Assembly (NCBI GenBank): GCA_012274205.1
Contig: JAAOZY010000201.1
Span: forward strand, 1-21,004
Reading direction: 5' to 3'
Origin: Betaproteobacteria bacterium
Lineage (GTDB): Bacteria > Pseudomonadota > Gammaproteobacteria > Burkholderiales > SG8-39
DNA length: 21,004 nt
The notes beneath the pieces are model-generated. The model did not search any database and had not been told where the DNA came from. It was given only the letters and a program-made list of their open reading frames with translations. This document shows, piece after piece, positions 7,900 through 15,739 of this stretch. Position 1 is the first letter of the stretch. Every line of letters starts with the position of its first letter. The position numbers were made by a program, and so were the translations under genes.

Positions 7900-10131
7900 T
7901 CAGATCTCCACGCTTCCGTTCTTGCCGATCAGACGGCCGCGCCGGCGCATCGCCGCGGCGTCGAGCAGCATGCGCCCGGCCCAGCGAAATACGTTGAACT
8001 CGGCCACCAGTCCGCGCATCAGGCGCATGCGGTCGCGCTGCTCGGTCGCCGGCATGGTCAGTGCGAGGTGCAGGGCGGCGGCGCATTGATCGGCATCGTA
8101 GGGATTGACGATCAGGGCCTCGGGCAGCTCGCGCGCGGCGCCGGTGAACTGCGACAGCATGAGGACACCCTGGTCGTCGTCGCGCGCCGCGACGAATTCC
8201 TTGGCCACCAGGTTCATGCCGTCGTGCAGGCTGCTGACGAAGCAGACGTCGGCGGCGCGGAAATACGCGTATACCTCGCGCGCTTCATGCTGCTCGATTT
8301 TGAGCACGATCGGCGGCGGCCCGCGGCGCGCGTAGCGGCCGTTGATGCGCTGGGCCATGGCCCGCACCTGCGCCTCGTGGTGCTGGTATTCCTCGATGCC
8401 CGCGCGCGTCGGCGCCGCGATCTGAACGAAGCTGAAGCGGCCGATCCATTCCGGTTTCAGCTCGAGCAGGCGCTCGATCGCGCGAAAGCGCTCGATGATG
8501 CCCTTGGTGTAATCGAGCCGGTCCACGCCGATGCCGAGCTTGTGTTCGGGCGGAAAATCGTTCAGCCGGCGCGCTTCGCTGCGGCATTCGGGCACGCTTT
8601 TCTGCAATATTTCCGCATCCGGCGGCCAGGCAATGGAGATCGGGTAGCGGCGCACCGCGGTGAGCTTGCCGCCGAAGGACACGGTGAACGCTTCGCGGTC
8701 GACGCGCGCCTCGATGAACCGGTCCACGGTGTCGACGAAATTGTTGCAGTGGGACTGGGTGTGAAAACCGAGGATGCTGCTGCCGAGCATGCCTTCGAGC
8801 ACCTCGTTGCGCCAGGGGCAGATGGCGAACGATTCGGGGTTGGGCCAGGGAATGTGCCAGAAGGTGATCACCGTCGCGTCGGGGAGTTCCGCGCGGATCA
8901 TGTTCGGCAGCAGCGCGAAGTGGTAGTCCTGCACCAGCACGATCGGATCCCTGGTCTTGGCTTCGCTCGCGACCGCCCTGGCGAACTTGCGGTTGACGGC
9001 GACATACTGCTCCCAGTCGCTCGAACGGAAGGTCGGGCGCACGTGCGCGATATGGCACAGCGGCCACAGGCCCTCGTTGGAAAAGCCGTAGTAGTAGCCG
9101 GCTTCCTCCTCCGCGCTCAGCCAGACGCGGCGGATGCGGTAGGCGGGTTTTTCCGGCGGCACCGCGACGCGGTCGTGCCGGTCGACCACCTCGCGATCGG
9201 CCGAGCCGCTGCCATGCGCGATCCAGGTGCCGGAGCAGGCGCGCATGATCGGCTCGAGCGCCGTGACCAGGCCGCTCGCCGGGCGGTGCGCCTCGATGCG
9301 ATCGCCGCGCCGCTCGTGGATCCAGGGCTCGCGGTTGGACACCACGATCACGTCCTCGCCGCGCAGCTCGCCGCGCAGGATGGCGCGCAGGGACTCCGGC
9401 GACCAGGTCACCTGGCTTTCGTCGCGCGCGTGCGCGTCGGTTTCGAGTTCGCGGATCAGCCGCTGCAGGTCGCGCGCGATCGGCTGGAAACCGGGCAGGT
9501 CGGAGTGCGCGTCCGGCGCAGGCTGGCGCAGCAGGCCTTCGCCGCGCAGCAGCGAGCGCATGCCGGCGACCCAGCCGCGCCAGGACAGCTGCGCGATGAC
9601 CACGGTCACCAGGGACACCACCGCCGCCAGGCCCATGAACAGGTAGAACAGATAAAGCTTGGTTTCCTCGCTGCGGCGCGTGACGAAACTCATGTCGTGC
9701 ACCAGCACCAGGCGCCCGGGCGACGCGTCATCGCTGCCGATCGGCCATACGGTCACGTGCAGGGGACCCTTGGCGCTCAGCAGCAGATGGCTGTTCGGTC
9801 CCTCCCAGCGCTGCAGGTTGCCGCAGCCGATCTCCGGCGGCAGCGAGTGCGTGGTCAGGCCCGTGTCGGTGGGCGAGGCGCAGTAGCCGATCGCGAACAG
9901 ACGCTCGTCGCGGGTGATGCGGTTGAAGAACTCGAGGATCTTGGTCTTCCTGTTCGCGGCGAGCAGTTCCTGCAGCGGCACCTGCACGGTATTGGCGACG
10001 AGCGAGGAGCGGGTGTCTATGTCGTGCACGAACCAGCTCAGCGTCAGGCGGTCGACCAGCGGCGCGACGGCATAGGCGATGCCCGCCAGGACCAGCGTCA
10101 GGGGCAGGACAAAGCGCAGGGATAATCGCAT
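7900..10131 (-). CDS. otsA: Trehalose-6-phosphate synthase (GT20) with N-terminal two-TM sensor-like module
   Basis: Transfers glucose from an NDP-glucose to glucose 6-phosphate. The 743-aa protein is about 270 residues longer than E. coli OtsA. Residues 260-730 are the GT20 domain: VIVVSNREPW, YYYGFSNEGLWP, LVQDYHFALLP, FWHIPWPNPE, GVDRLDYTKG (Arg538, Lys543 that hold the donor phosphates), HDGMNLVAKE, LSQFTGAARELP, NPYD. Where E. coli has the Gly-Gly loop, this protein has PASGLVTALEP, a feature I associate with a distinct OtsA-like subgroup. Residues 1-185 hold TM1 (about 7-27), an extracytoplasmic domain of about 130 residues, and TM2 (about 159-182), followed by a HAMP-like linker. That layout is like a histidine-kinase sensor. 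ATG at 10131 has AAGGTG five bases upstream. The donor nucleotide is not readable; otsB next door favours trehalose. Confidence 0.92.
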   Translation of the reverse strand: MRLSLRFVLPLTLVLAGIAYAVAPLVDRLTLSWFVHDIDTRSSLVANTVQVPLQELLAANRKTKILEFFNRITRDERLFAIGYCASPTDTGLTTHSLPPEIGCGNLQRWEGPNSHLLLSAKGPLHVTVWPIGSDDASPGRLVLVHDMSFVTRRSEETKLYLFYLFMGLAAVVSLVTVVIAQLSWRGWVAGMRSLLRGEGLLRQPAPDAHSDLPGFQPIARDLQRLIRELETDAHARDESQVTWSPESLRAILRGELRGEDVIVVSNREPWIHERRGDRIEAHRPASGLVTALEPIMRACSGTWIAHGSGSADREVVDRHDRVAVPPEKPAYRIRRVWLSAEEEAGYYYGFSNEGLWPLCHIAHVRPTFRSSDWEQYVAVNRKFARAVASEAKTRDPIVLVQDYHFALLPNMIRAELPDATVITFWHIPWPNPESFAICPWRNEVLEGMLGSSILGFHTQSHCNNFVDTVDRFIEARVDREAFTVSFGGKLTAVRRYPISIAWPPDAEILQKSVPECRSEARRLNDFPPEHKLGIGVDRLDYTKGIIERFRAIERLLELKPEWIGRFSFVQIAAPTRAGIEEYQHHEAQVRAMAQRINGRYARRGPPPIVLKIEQHEAREVYAYFRAADVCFVSSLHDGMNLVAKEFVAARDDDQGVLMLSQFTGAARELPEALIVNPYDADQCAAALHLALTMPATEQRDRMRLMRGLVAEFNVFRWAGRMLLDAAAMRRRGRLIGKNGSVEI

Positions 10132-10557
10132 GGGATCACCTTAGAGGTTGTAACAATACGAGGGGATACCTCCCCTCGTGCTCCCCTACATCAGCCGTAA
10201 CAAAATGACTTTTGTTACGGGTTCTTAGTGGATGCGGTGCGGTGGGTCGCGCCGGAAAGATAGAGCGCGGTACCGGGCCGTCTGAAATTGGGTGCCGCTC
10301 GTCGCGAGTGAATCGTGCCGCCCGGCTGCATCAAGGGCTGAATGGCGCAGCGTTGTTCCCGCTGATTGCGGCTGCGTATCGTTTTGATCAGGACCGATGC
10401 GCGTGCGACAGGGCTTGAGTATAGCATCACGCGGCAGTCGATTTCGCCCGCAGCACCCCGATCGCCTGCAATTCCCCGCGGTGCCGGGCTCTGGTAAGGT
10501 GGCGCTTCACCCACAGGCAGGGCGGGGCGGCGACAGCCGCACCCGGCAGGATCGCGC
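10132..10557. other. Divergent intergenic region, otsA / sensor kinase
   Basis: A 426-base gap. Its left part (10148-10228) is a paired-hairpin repeat described separately; in the otsA transcript it would lie in the 5' leader directly before the ribosome site. In the remaining 330 bases I see no gene, RNA or convincing promoter. TATAGC at 10420 has no properly spaced -35. Confidence 0.5.
10148..10228 (+). repeat. Intergenic paired-hairpin repeat, copy A
   Basis: Hairpin 1 (10158-10179) has arms ACGAGGGG/CCCCTCGT around ATACCT. A spacer GCTCCCCT follows, then hairpin 2 (10195-10220) with an 11-bp perfect stem CCGTAACAAAA/TTTTGTTACGG around TGAC, then GGGTTCTTA. The same order and spacing recur, inverted, at 15374-15458. 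Base differences between the copies are paired and keep both stems. There is no T-run, so it is not a simple terminator. The edge lies 17 bases upstream of the otsA start. Confidence 0.8.
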
Positions 10558-13446
10558 ATGCCACGCAGGAGCGCAGGCCGTACCGAATCGCTGATCTTCG
10601 CCGCCACCGCGCTGGTGCTGCTGGGGCTGTGGGGAACGATCGCGCTTGCGCTGCATGCGATCGAGCGCGACGCCATCGCCAGGGCGAATGCGGAGGGCAG
10701 CAACCTCGCGCGCAGCCTGGCCGAACACGTCGCATCGTCGGTGCGCGCCATCGACCTGGTGCTGCTGCACTTGCGCTCGGACTGGAAGGAGAGCGCGGCG
10801 CATTTCTCCACCCAAGTGGAACGGCAGCGGGAAAATCTGCGGCGCGAGCGCGTGTCACAGGTCGTTGTGACCGACGCTTACGGGCGCATCGTCTACAGCA
10901 GCCTGCCCGGCTACGAAGGCACGGATGTGTCGAGGCAGTCATATTTCAAAATCCAGAAGGAGCTGGGGCGGCGCGAGCTGGAGGTCGGCGCGCCCATGCT
11001 CGAACCCGGACTGGCGCAGCTGACGATCAAGTTTTCGCGCGCCATGCATGACGGCCGGGGCCGGTTCTCCGGCGTGCTCGCCCTGTTCGTCCCGCCGCCG
11101 AGCCTGGAGCGGGTCTACAAGGACATCGATCTTGGCGACGGCTCGGTCATCAGTCTGGTGCGCTCCGACGGGCAGATACTGGCGCGCTCGCGCGAGCTTG
11201 CCCGCGCCTCGGGCGTGTCCCTGGCTGCGGCACCTGCGTTCAGCCCGGATGCGGCACCGGCTGGCGACTACCGGCATACCGCCATTACCGACGGCGTCGA
11301 GCGCCTGTACAGCTATCAGAGGGTTCCCGGCTACCCGCTGACCCTGTTCGTCGGGCAGGCGATGGACACGGTACTGGCAGGCTACCGCGTGCAGCGCGCG
11401 AGCTACCTCGCGGCGGGGGCCATGGCCACGCTGCTGCTGCTGGCGGTGGCGCAGCTGCTGCGCTCCCGGCGGCGCGACAAGACGGAGGCCGAACGCAGCC
11501 GCGCCCGGCTGGAGGCGGATCTGCGCCAGAGCGAGGAAAGGCTCAGGCTGATCGCCGACACCATAGACGAAGTGGTCTGGTCGGTCGACGCGCGCGGCGA
11601 AATGAACTATTACGTCGGACCGGCCTATGAGCGCGTATGGGGACGCTCGCGCGAGAGTCTGCAGGAAGATCCGCATTCTTTTGCCGACACGCTGCACGCG
11701 CAGGACCGGACGCGCGTGCTGGCAGAGATCGCAGCCGCGAAAAAAGCCGGGCGCGCCTTCGGCCAGGAATACCGGATCGTCTGGCCCGACGGGTCGCTGC
11801 GCTGGATCTGGGACCGCGGCTTTCCCGTGCGCGGCGAAACCGGGGAGGTGATGCGCTATGTCGGCGCGGCGCAGGACATCACCCAACGCAAGCAGGCGGA
11901 ACAGGCGCTGCAGGAGAAGATAGCTCACCTGCAGCTGGTCTACGACACGTCCAGCGTGGCCATTTTCGAAGTCGACGCGGACAGCGTGATCACGCACGCC
12001 AACCGGCGCATGGCGGAGATGTTCGGCGTCGCCCTGGACTGCCTGGTCGGCAGCAACTACCTTGATCATGTGCTTCCGGCGCAGCGCGAGGCGGCAACGC
12101 GGGCGATGTCCGCCCTGATACGGGGCAGGACGGCGGAGCTGGATCGGGAGCGGCGCTACCGGCGCGCCGACGGCAGCGAATTCTGGGGGCACATCACCGG
12201 GCGGCGCATCTGCGAGGCCGGCGGCCGGGTCATCGGCCTGGTCGGCGTGCTCGCGGACATCACCGAGACGCGGCAGGCCGAAGAGGCGCTGCGGAGCAAC
12301 GAAGCGCAGCTGCGCGAACTGTTCGACGCTTTTCCGATTGCGATCGTGCACATCGACACGGACGAGCGCGTCACCTTCGCCAACCGGCTCTACCGCGACA
12401 GCTACGGCGCCGATTTCCATGGCTTGAGCGCACGCGAGTTCGTGGGCGAGCAGACCTACGCCATTATCCAGCCGTTCATACGGCGCGCACTGTCCGGCGA
12501 GACGGTGCAATACGAGCGCACCCTGCCGGACGGCGACGGGCAGCTCAGCACGCGCCTGCTGCGCTATGTGCCGGATTTCGATGCCGCGGGAAAGGTCACC
12601 GGCTTTTTTGGGCTGCGCGAAGACGTCACCGCGCGCAGGCGCGCGGAGGAGAAAATCCGCAAGCTCAACGAGGACCTGGAGCGGCGCGTGCACGAGCGCA
12701 CGATCGAGCTGAGCGCGGCCAATGCGGCGCTGCAGGACGAGGTGCGGGAACGCGGCCAGGCGGAGGCGGCGGCATTGCGCCTCGCCGGCCGCCTGCAGAA
12801 CATGGCGCGCCGGCTGGGGCAGGCGCAGGAGGTCGAACGGCGGCGGCTGGCGGCGGAGCTGCACGACGGCGTGTGCTCCAATCTGGCGGCGATCGGCCTC
12901 AATCTCGCGCTGATGCAGAAACAGCTGCCGCACAGCGATACCGCCGGCATGCAGCGGCGCATGTCCGAGCTGATCACGCTGATCGACGAGGCCAAGGCGA
13001 ACGCCAAGGACCTTACCGTGGACCTGCGTCCGCTGCTGCTCGAGGACCGGGACCTGCTGTCGGCGCTGGAGGAATATGCGCGCAAGTTCGAAGGCAGCAC
13101 CGGCATCGCGGTCGAGGTGAACGGCGCGCATGTCGGCGGGCGCCTGCCGCCGGAGAAGAAGATTGCGCTGTTCCGCATCGCGCAGGAAGCGCTGACCAAT
13201 TGCGCCAAGCATGCGCAGGCGAGCGTCGTCGCCATCGATTTCAACAGCGATTCGGACGAGCTGCTGTTGAGCGTTGCCGACAACGGCGTCGGCGTCGACC
13301 TCGTCGCCGTCAGCGCGAGGACGCAGGGACTCGGGCTGCTGTCGATGCAGGAGAGGGCCGAGGCCATCGGCGGCATCTGGCGCATCGAATCGGCGCCCGG
13401 AAAGGGAACGCGGGTGAGCGTAAGGGTCGGTACGGTCCCGGTCTGA
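10558..13446 (+). CDS. Membrane sensor histidine kinase, Cache-PAS-PAS-PAS-HisKA_3-HATPase
   Basis: A 962-aa two-component sensor of the NarX/UhpB kinase class. TM1 is at about residues 11-33, a double-Cache-like extracytoplasmic domain spans about 38-280 (VVVTDAYGRIVYSSLPG, SVISLVRSDGQILARS), and TM2 is at about 283-305. Three PAS domains follow at about 324-440, 458-567 and 584-690, each ending in the usual DIT/DVT-RRxAE linker. A coiled coil (about 697-750) leads to the HisKA_3 box ELHDGVCSNLAAIGLNL with phospho-acceptor His769, then the HATPase N box EALTNCAKHA (near 877), DNGVGVD and GLGLLSMQERAEAIGG. ATG at 10558 has AGGA six bases upstream. It ends 32 bases from the oppositely oriented NarL-type regulator, its likely partner. 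The signal is unknown. Confidence 0.93.
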   Translation: MPRRSAGRTESLIFAATALVLLGLWGTIALALHAIERDAIARANAEGSNLARSLAEHVASSVRAIDLVLLHLRSDWKESAAHFSTQVERQRENLRRERVSQVVVTDAYGRIVYSSLPGYEGTDVSRQSYFKIQKELGRRELEVGAPMLEPGLAQLTIKFSRAMHDGRGRFSGVLALFVPPPSLERVYKDIDLGDGSVISLVRSDGQILARSRELARASGVSLAAAPAFSPDAAPAGDYRHTAITDGVERLYSYQRVPGYPLTLFVGQAMDTVLAGYRVQRASYLAAGAMATLLLLAVAQLLRSRRRDKTEAERSRARLEADLRQSEERLRLIADTIDEVVWSVDARGEMNYYVGPAYERVWGRSRESLQEDPHSFADTLHAQDRTRVLAEIAAAKKAGRAFGQEYRIVWPDGSLRWIWDRGFPVRGETGEVMRYVGAAQDITQRKQAEQALQEKIAHLQLVYDTSSVAIFEVDADSVITHANRRMAEMFGVALDCLVGSNYLDHVLPAQREAATRAMSALIRGRTAELDRERRYRRADGSEFWGHITGRRICEAGGRVIGLVGVLADITETRQAEEALRSNEAQLRELFDAFPIAIVHIDTDERVTFANRLYRDSYGADFHGLSAREFVGEQTYAIIQPFIRRALSGETVQYERTLPDGDGQLSTRLLRYVPDFDAAGKVTGFFGLREDVTARRRAEEKIRKLNEDLERRVHERTIELSAANAALQDEVRERGQAEAAALRLAGRLQNMARRLGQAQEVERRRLAAELHDGVCSNLAAIGLNLALMQKQLPHSDTAGMQRRMSELITLIDEAKANAKDLTVDLRPLLLEDRDLLSALEEYARKFEGSTGIAVEVNGAHVGGRLPPEKKIALFRIAQEALTNCAKHAQASVVAIDFNSDSDELLLSVADNGVGVDLVAVSARTQGLGLLSMQERAEAIGGIWRIESAPGKGTRVSVRVGTVPV

Positions 13447-13478
13447 GCCGGGCACGGGAAGCGCTTTTCAACAGCCTG

Positions 13479-14153
13479 CTAGCTGCTGCGCCGGCCCCCG
13501 ACCTGCAGGCCGCGCCGGCTGGCTTCGATCACCGCCTGCGCGCGGCTGCTGACATTGAGCGCGCGGAAGATCGCAATCGCGTGGTTCTTCACCGTTCCTT
13601 CGGCGAGGCCGAGTTCGCGGCAAATCTGCTTGTTCGACATGCCGCGCAGCAGGCAGGCGAGCACGTCTATCTGGCGCGGCGACAGCCCCAGGCCGGACAT
13701 GCCCCGGCGCGTGGCCGCGGCGGGCGCCGCGCCGGCCGCCGCGGCCGGGCCGCTCGCGATGGTGGTCGGCAGCGCGATATTTCCATTGAGCGCGTGCTCC
13801 AGGAATTTCGCCAGCAGATCCGTGGGCGAGGACTTGCAGATGTAGCCGGTCGCGCCGCGCTCGAGCGCATCGATTACCGTGGCGCGCGTTTCATCCGAAG
13901 ACAGAACCACCACCGGCAGCGACGCAAAGCGCAGTTTGAGTTCGGACAGCAGGTCGAATCCGCTCATGCCGGGCATGTGCAGGTCGAGCAATACCATGTC
14001 GATGTCCGGATGCCGTTCGAGCTGCGCCAGCGCCTCGGCGCCGCTGCCGGCTTCGACGATCTCGATGCTGCCGTTCAGCTCCTTCGCGATGTAAGTCACC
14101 GCCGAGCGGATCGGCGGATGGTCGTCGCATATCAGCAGTTTGGAGCAGGACAT
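13479..14153 (-). CDS. NarL/FixJ-type response regulator
   Basis: A 224-aa DNA-binding regulator. The receiver domain shows the acidic pair Asp10/Asp11 (LLICDDHPPIRSAV), phosphorylation site Asp57 (VLLDLHMPGMSGF), Ser85/Ser86 (VVLSSDE) and Lys107 (GYICKSS). A Gly/Pro/Ala-rich linker leads to a LuxR-type helix-turn-helix (LSPRQIDVLACLLRGMSNKQ, then ICRELGLAEGTVKNHAIAIF). An ATG eight codons upstream (14177) is possible, but GGAAG lies eight bases before the ATG at 14153, so I prefer that one. The kinase at 10558-13446 is of the class that pairs with NarL-type regulators, and the genes are tail to tail. The divergent neighbour is a second kinase; the shared upstream region has striking inverted repeats that could be its binding sites. 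Confidence 0.9.
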   Translation of the reverse strand: MSCSKLLICDDHPPIRSAVTYIAKELNGSIEIVEAGSGAEALAQLERHPDIDMVLLDLHMPGMSGFDLLSELKLRFASLPVVVLSSDETRATVIDALERGATGYICKSSPTDLLAKFLEHALNGNIALPTTIASGPAAAAGAAPAAATRRGMSGLGLSPRQIDVLACLLRGMSNKQICRELGLAEGTVKNHAIAIFRALNVSSRAQAVIEASRRGLQVGGRRSS

Positions 14154-14233
14154 CGGCAACACTTCCCACGGATGCATCGAATCGGTGCGCTGGCCTTTCG
14201 GAGATTCCCCGGTGCCGCGCTGCGAACGCCCCA

Positions 14234-14280
14234 GTCTAACGGCCTAGGGTCCGCCTGTGTTAGACCGTTCGACCTAGGCC
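14234..14280. promoter_or_regulatory. Two interlocked inverted repeats between regulator and kinase genes
   Basis: GTCTAAC (14234-14240) pairs with GTTAGAC (14259-14265), and GGCCTAGG (14241-14248) pairs with CCTAGGCC (14273-14280). The order is a-b-a'-b', so both cannot form one nested hairpin: they are either two overlapping operators or a pseudoknot-like fold. They lie between divergent signalling genes, immediately upstream of a possible TTGCAT (14288) / TATTAT (14314) promoter with a 20-base spacer, longer than ideal. CCTAGG is scarce in GC-rich proteobacterial DNA, which makes the pair stand out. Confidence 0.45.
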
Positions 14281-14413
14281 ATCGGTTTTGCATGCTGCGC
14301 TGCCGCGCGACGCTATTATTCCGATTCCGGCGCCGTGGCCGCGTTTGGCTCAAACGCCGTCGTGCTGCCTGCGCTGAGACGGCCGCCTGCGTTGAGGCGA
14401 CAAAGGACGTTCT

Positions 14414-15367
14414 GTGGTTGAGCGCGCACATTCGAGGATGCGTCATCTGAAGCTGGCCGGCGGCCTGGCAGCGCTGTTCCTGCTGGCTTTCGCGGTGGTG
14501 CTCTCCGGGGTGGCATGGGAGCCGATGCAGATCCCATTCCTGCTACTGGCGCTACTGCTGCTCGGCGGCGCGCTGCTGCACCGCCGGGCGCGGCAGCACC
14601 AGCTTGCGTGGGAACTCGAACGCGAGCGGCGCGAAAGCGAAGGGCGCGCGCGCAAGCGCGAACTCACGCAGCGGGTGGAGGAACTCGAGGCCGCGCGCCT
14701 GGAAATCAATTCGTTCAACCATTGCTTGGCGCATGATTTGCGCACGCCCTTGCGCGGCATCGATGCGCTCGCCTATCAGCTGCGCAAGGACTACGGCGAA
14801 CAGCTGGGCGAGGCCGGGCGCGCCTGCGTCGATCGCATCCGCGCCGGGAGCCGGCAATTGGGCAACACCATGGACGGGCTGCTCAAGCTGAGCGATACCG
14901 ATCTGCATGCGTACAAACTCGAGACCGTGGAATTGTCGGCGCTCGCGCGCGAAGTCGTCGCCGGGCTCGAGGCGGGCGGGCCGCGCGCGGGCCTGCAGTG
15001 GCTGATTGCGGAAGGCCTGCGTGCCGAAGGCGATGTGCGCCTGCTGCGCCTGCTGCTGCACAACCTGCTCGACAATGCGCTGAAATTCACCGGCGGCCGC
15101 GCCGCGGCGCGCATCGAGTTTGGCGCATGGCCCGAGCTGCACAACGGCCAGAAGACGTTCTTCGTCAGGGACGACGGCATAGGCTTCGACATGAAACGCG
15201 CTGGCAAGCTGTTTCGCGCGTTCGAGCGGCTGCATGCGCAGGATGAATTCCCCGGGCATGGCGTCGGCCTCGCCATGGTGCAGCGCATCGTTCGCCGCCA
15301 TCGCGGCCAGCTGTGGGCGGAGGGGGCGCCCGGCAAGGGCGCGATGATCTACTTCACGCTCGGTTGA
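14414..15367 (+). CDS. Small two-TM sensor histidine kinase (HisKA-HATPase)
   Basis: A 317-aa kinase with two close membrane helices (about residues 13-33 and 38-56) and almost no periplasmic loop, so it probably senses membrane or cytoplasmic conditions, or acts with another sensor. A coiled coil (about 60-98) precedes the HisKA box FNHCLAHDLRTPLRGIDAL with His107. The HATPase N box is LLHNLLDNALKFTG (Asn217), followed by RDDGIGFDM, KLFRAFERLH and GHGVGLAMVQRIVRRHRG. The kinase core is of the type found in phytochrome-like kinases. GTG at 14414 is chosen because AAAGGA lies six bases before it; the next in-frame ATG (14438) lacks proper spacing. It is divergent from the response regulator and has no regulator of its own in the window. 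Confidence 0.88.
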   Translation: MVERAHSRMRHLKLAGGLAALFLLAFAVVLSGVAWEPMQIPFLLLALLLLGGALLHRRARQHQLAWELERERRESEGRARKRELTQRVEELEAARLEINSFNHCLAHDLRTPLRGIDALAYQLRKDYGEQLGEAGRACVDRIRAGSRQLGNTMDGLLKLSDTDLHAYKLETVELSALAREVVAGLEAGGPRAGLQWLIAEGLRAEGDVRLLRLLLHNLLDNALKFTGGRAAARIEFGAWPELHNGQKTFFVRDDGIGFDMKRAGKLFRAFERLHAQDEFPGHGVGLAMVQRIVRRHRGQLWAEGAPGKGAMIYFTLG

Positions 15368-15373
15368 GCGCGC

Positions 15374-15458
15374 CGCTTTAAGAACCCGTTGCAAAATGCA
15401 ATTTTGCAACGCCGGATATAGGGGAGCATGAGGGGAGTTATCCCCTCATATTGAAACA
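15374..15458 (-). repeat. Intergenic paired-hairpin repeat, copy B (inverted)
   Basis: Read on the minus strand it matches copy A: hairpin 1 (15428-15449) has arms ATGAGGGGA/TCCCCTCAT around a four-base loop, then GCTCCCCT, then hairpin 2 (15387-15411) with an 11-bp stem CGTTGCAAAAT/ATTTTGCAACG, then GGGTTCTTA. It lies in the gap between the convergent kinase and small membrane-protein genes, so a bidirectional transcription stop is possible, though neither hairpin has a U-run. Confidence 0.8.
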
Positions 15459-15462
15459 GAGC

Positions 15463-15654
15463 CTAAGTCAGGTTCGCGACCACGAACGCCACCAGCGCGC
15501 AGGCACCCGCCGTCAAGAACACCAGGTCGCGCAGGTTGCGCTTGTCGGAGGCGACCACACCTCCCTTCTTCTTGCGCATCATGTTCCATTCGTAAATGAT
15601 CAGCAGCAGTCCAATGCCGGCCGTGATCAGCACGGATTTCATTATCAGGCTCAT
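15463..15654 (-). CDS. Small two-TM membrane protein of unknown function
   Basis: A 63-aa protein with two predicted helices (about residues 5-21, IMKSVLITAGIGLLLIIYEW, and 43-60, DLVFLTAGACALVAFVVANL) joined by a basic loop RKKKGG, which should face the cytoplasm. I do not recognise the family. It is supported as real by AAAGGGG six bases before the ATG and by coherent hydrophobic pattern. An internal ATG (codon 5) is an alternative start. It lies downstream of the TPR gene on the same strand, with 85 bases and a hairpin between them. Confidence 0.65.
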   Translation of the reverse strand: MSLIMKSVLITAGIGLLLIIYEWNMMRKKKGGVVASDKRNLRDLVFLTAGACALVAFVVANLT

Positions 15655-15711
15655 GCAATTCCCCTTTCTGCGGGAGGCGATCGGATTTCCCGCGCCAAGA
15701 TTACCATTTGC

Positions 15712-15735
15712 GCGCCGCCCTGGTGCGGGCGGCGC
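15712..15735 (-). terminator. GC-rich hairpin just after the TPR gene
   Basis: GCGCCGCCC and GGGCGGCGC form a nine-base perfect stem around a six-base loop, four bases beyond the TPR stop codon. On the minus strand the sequence after it is GCAAATGGTAATC, with no U-run, so it would be a weak intrinsic terminator or an mRNA-end stabilising hairpin. Confidence 0.4.
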
Positions 15736-15739
15736 CGGA

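Noticed and set aside
10148..10228. Copy A as an ordinary intrinsic terminator
   Set aside because: Neither hairpin is followed by a U-run on either strand, and it lies between divergent genes.
10384..10425. TTGATC and TATAGC as a promoter for the large kinase
   Set aside because: The spacing is 30 bases, far from the 16-18 expected, and no better -35 is found.
14130..14177. ATG at 14177 as the response regulator start
   Set aside because: The residues before the ATG at 14153 are unlike a receiver-domain start, and the better-spaced Shine-Dalgarno serves the ATG at 14153.
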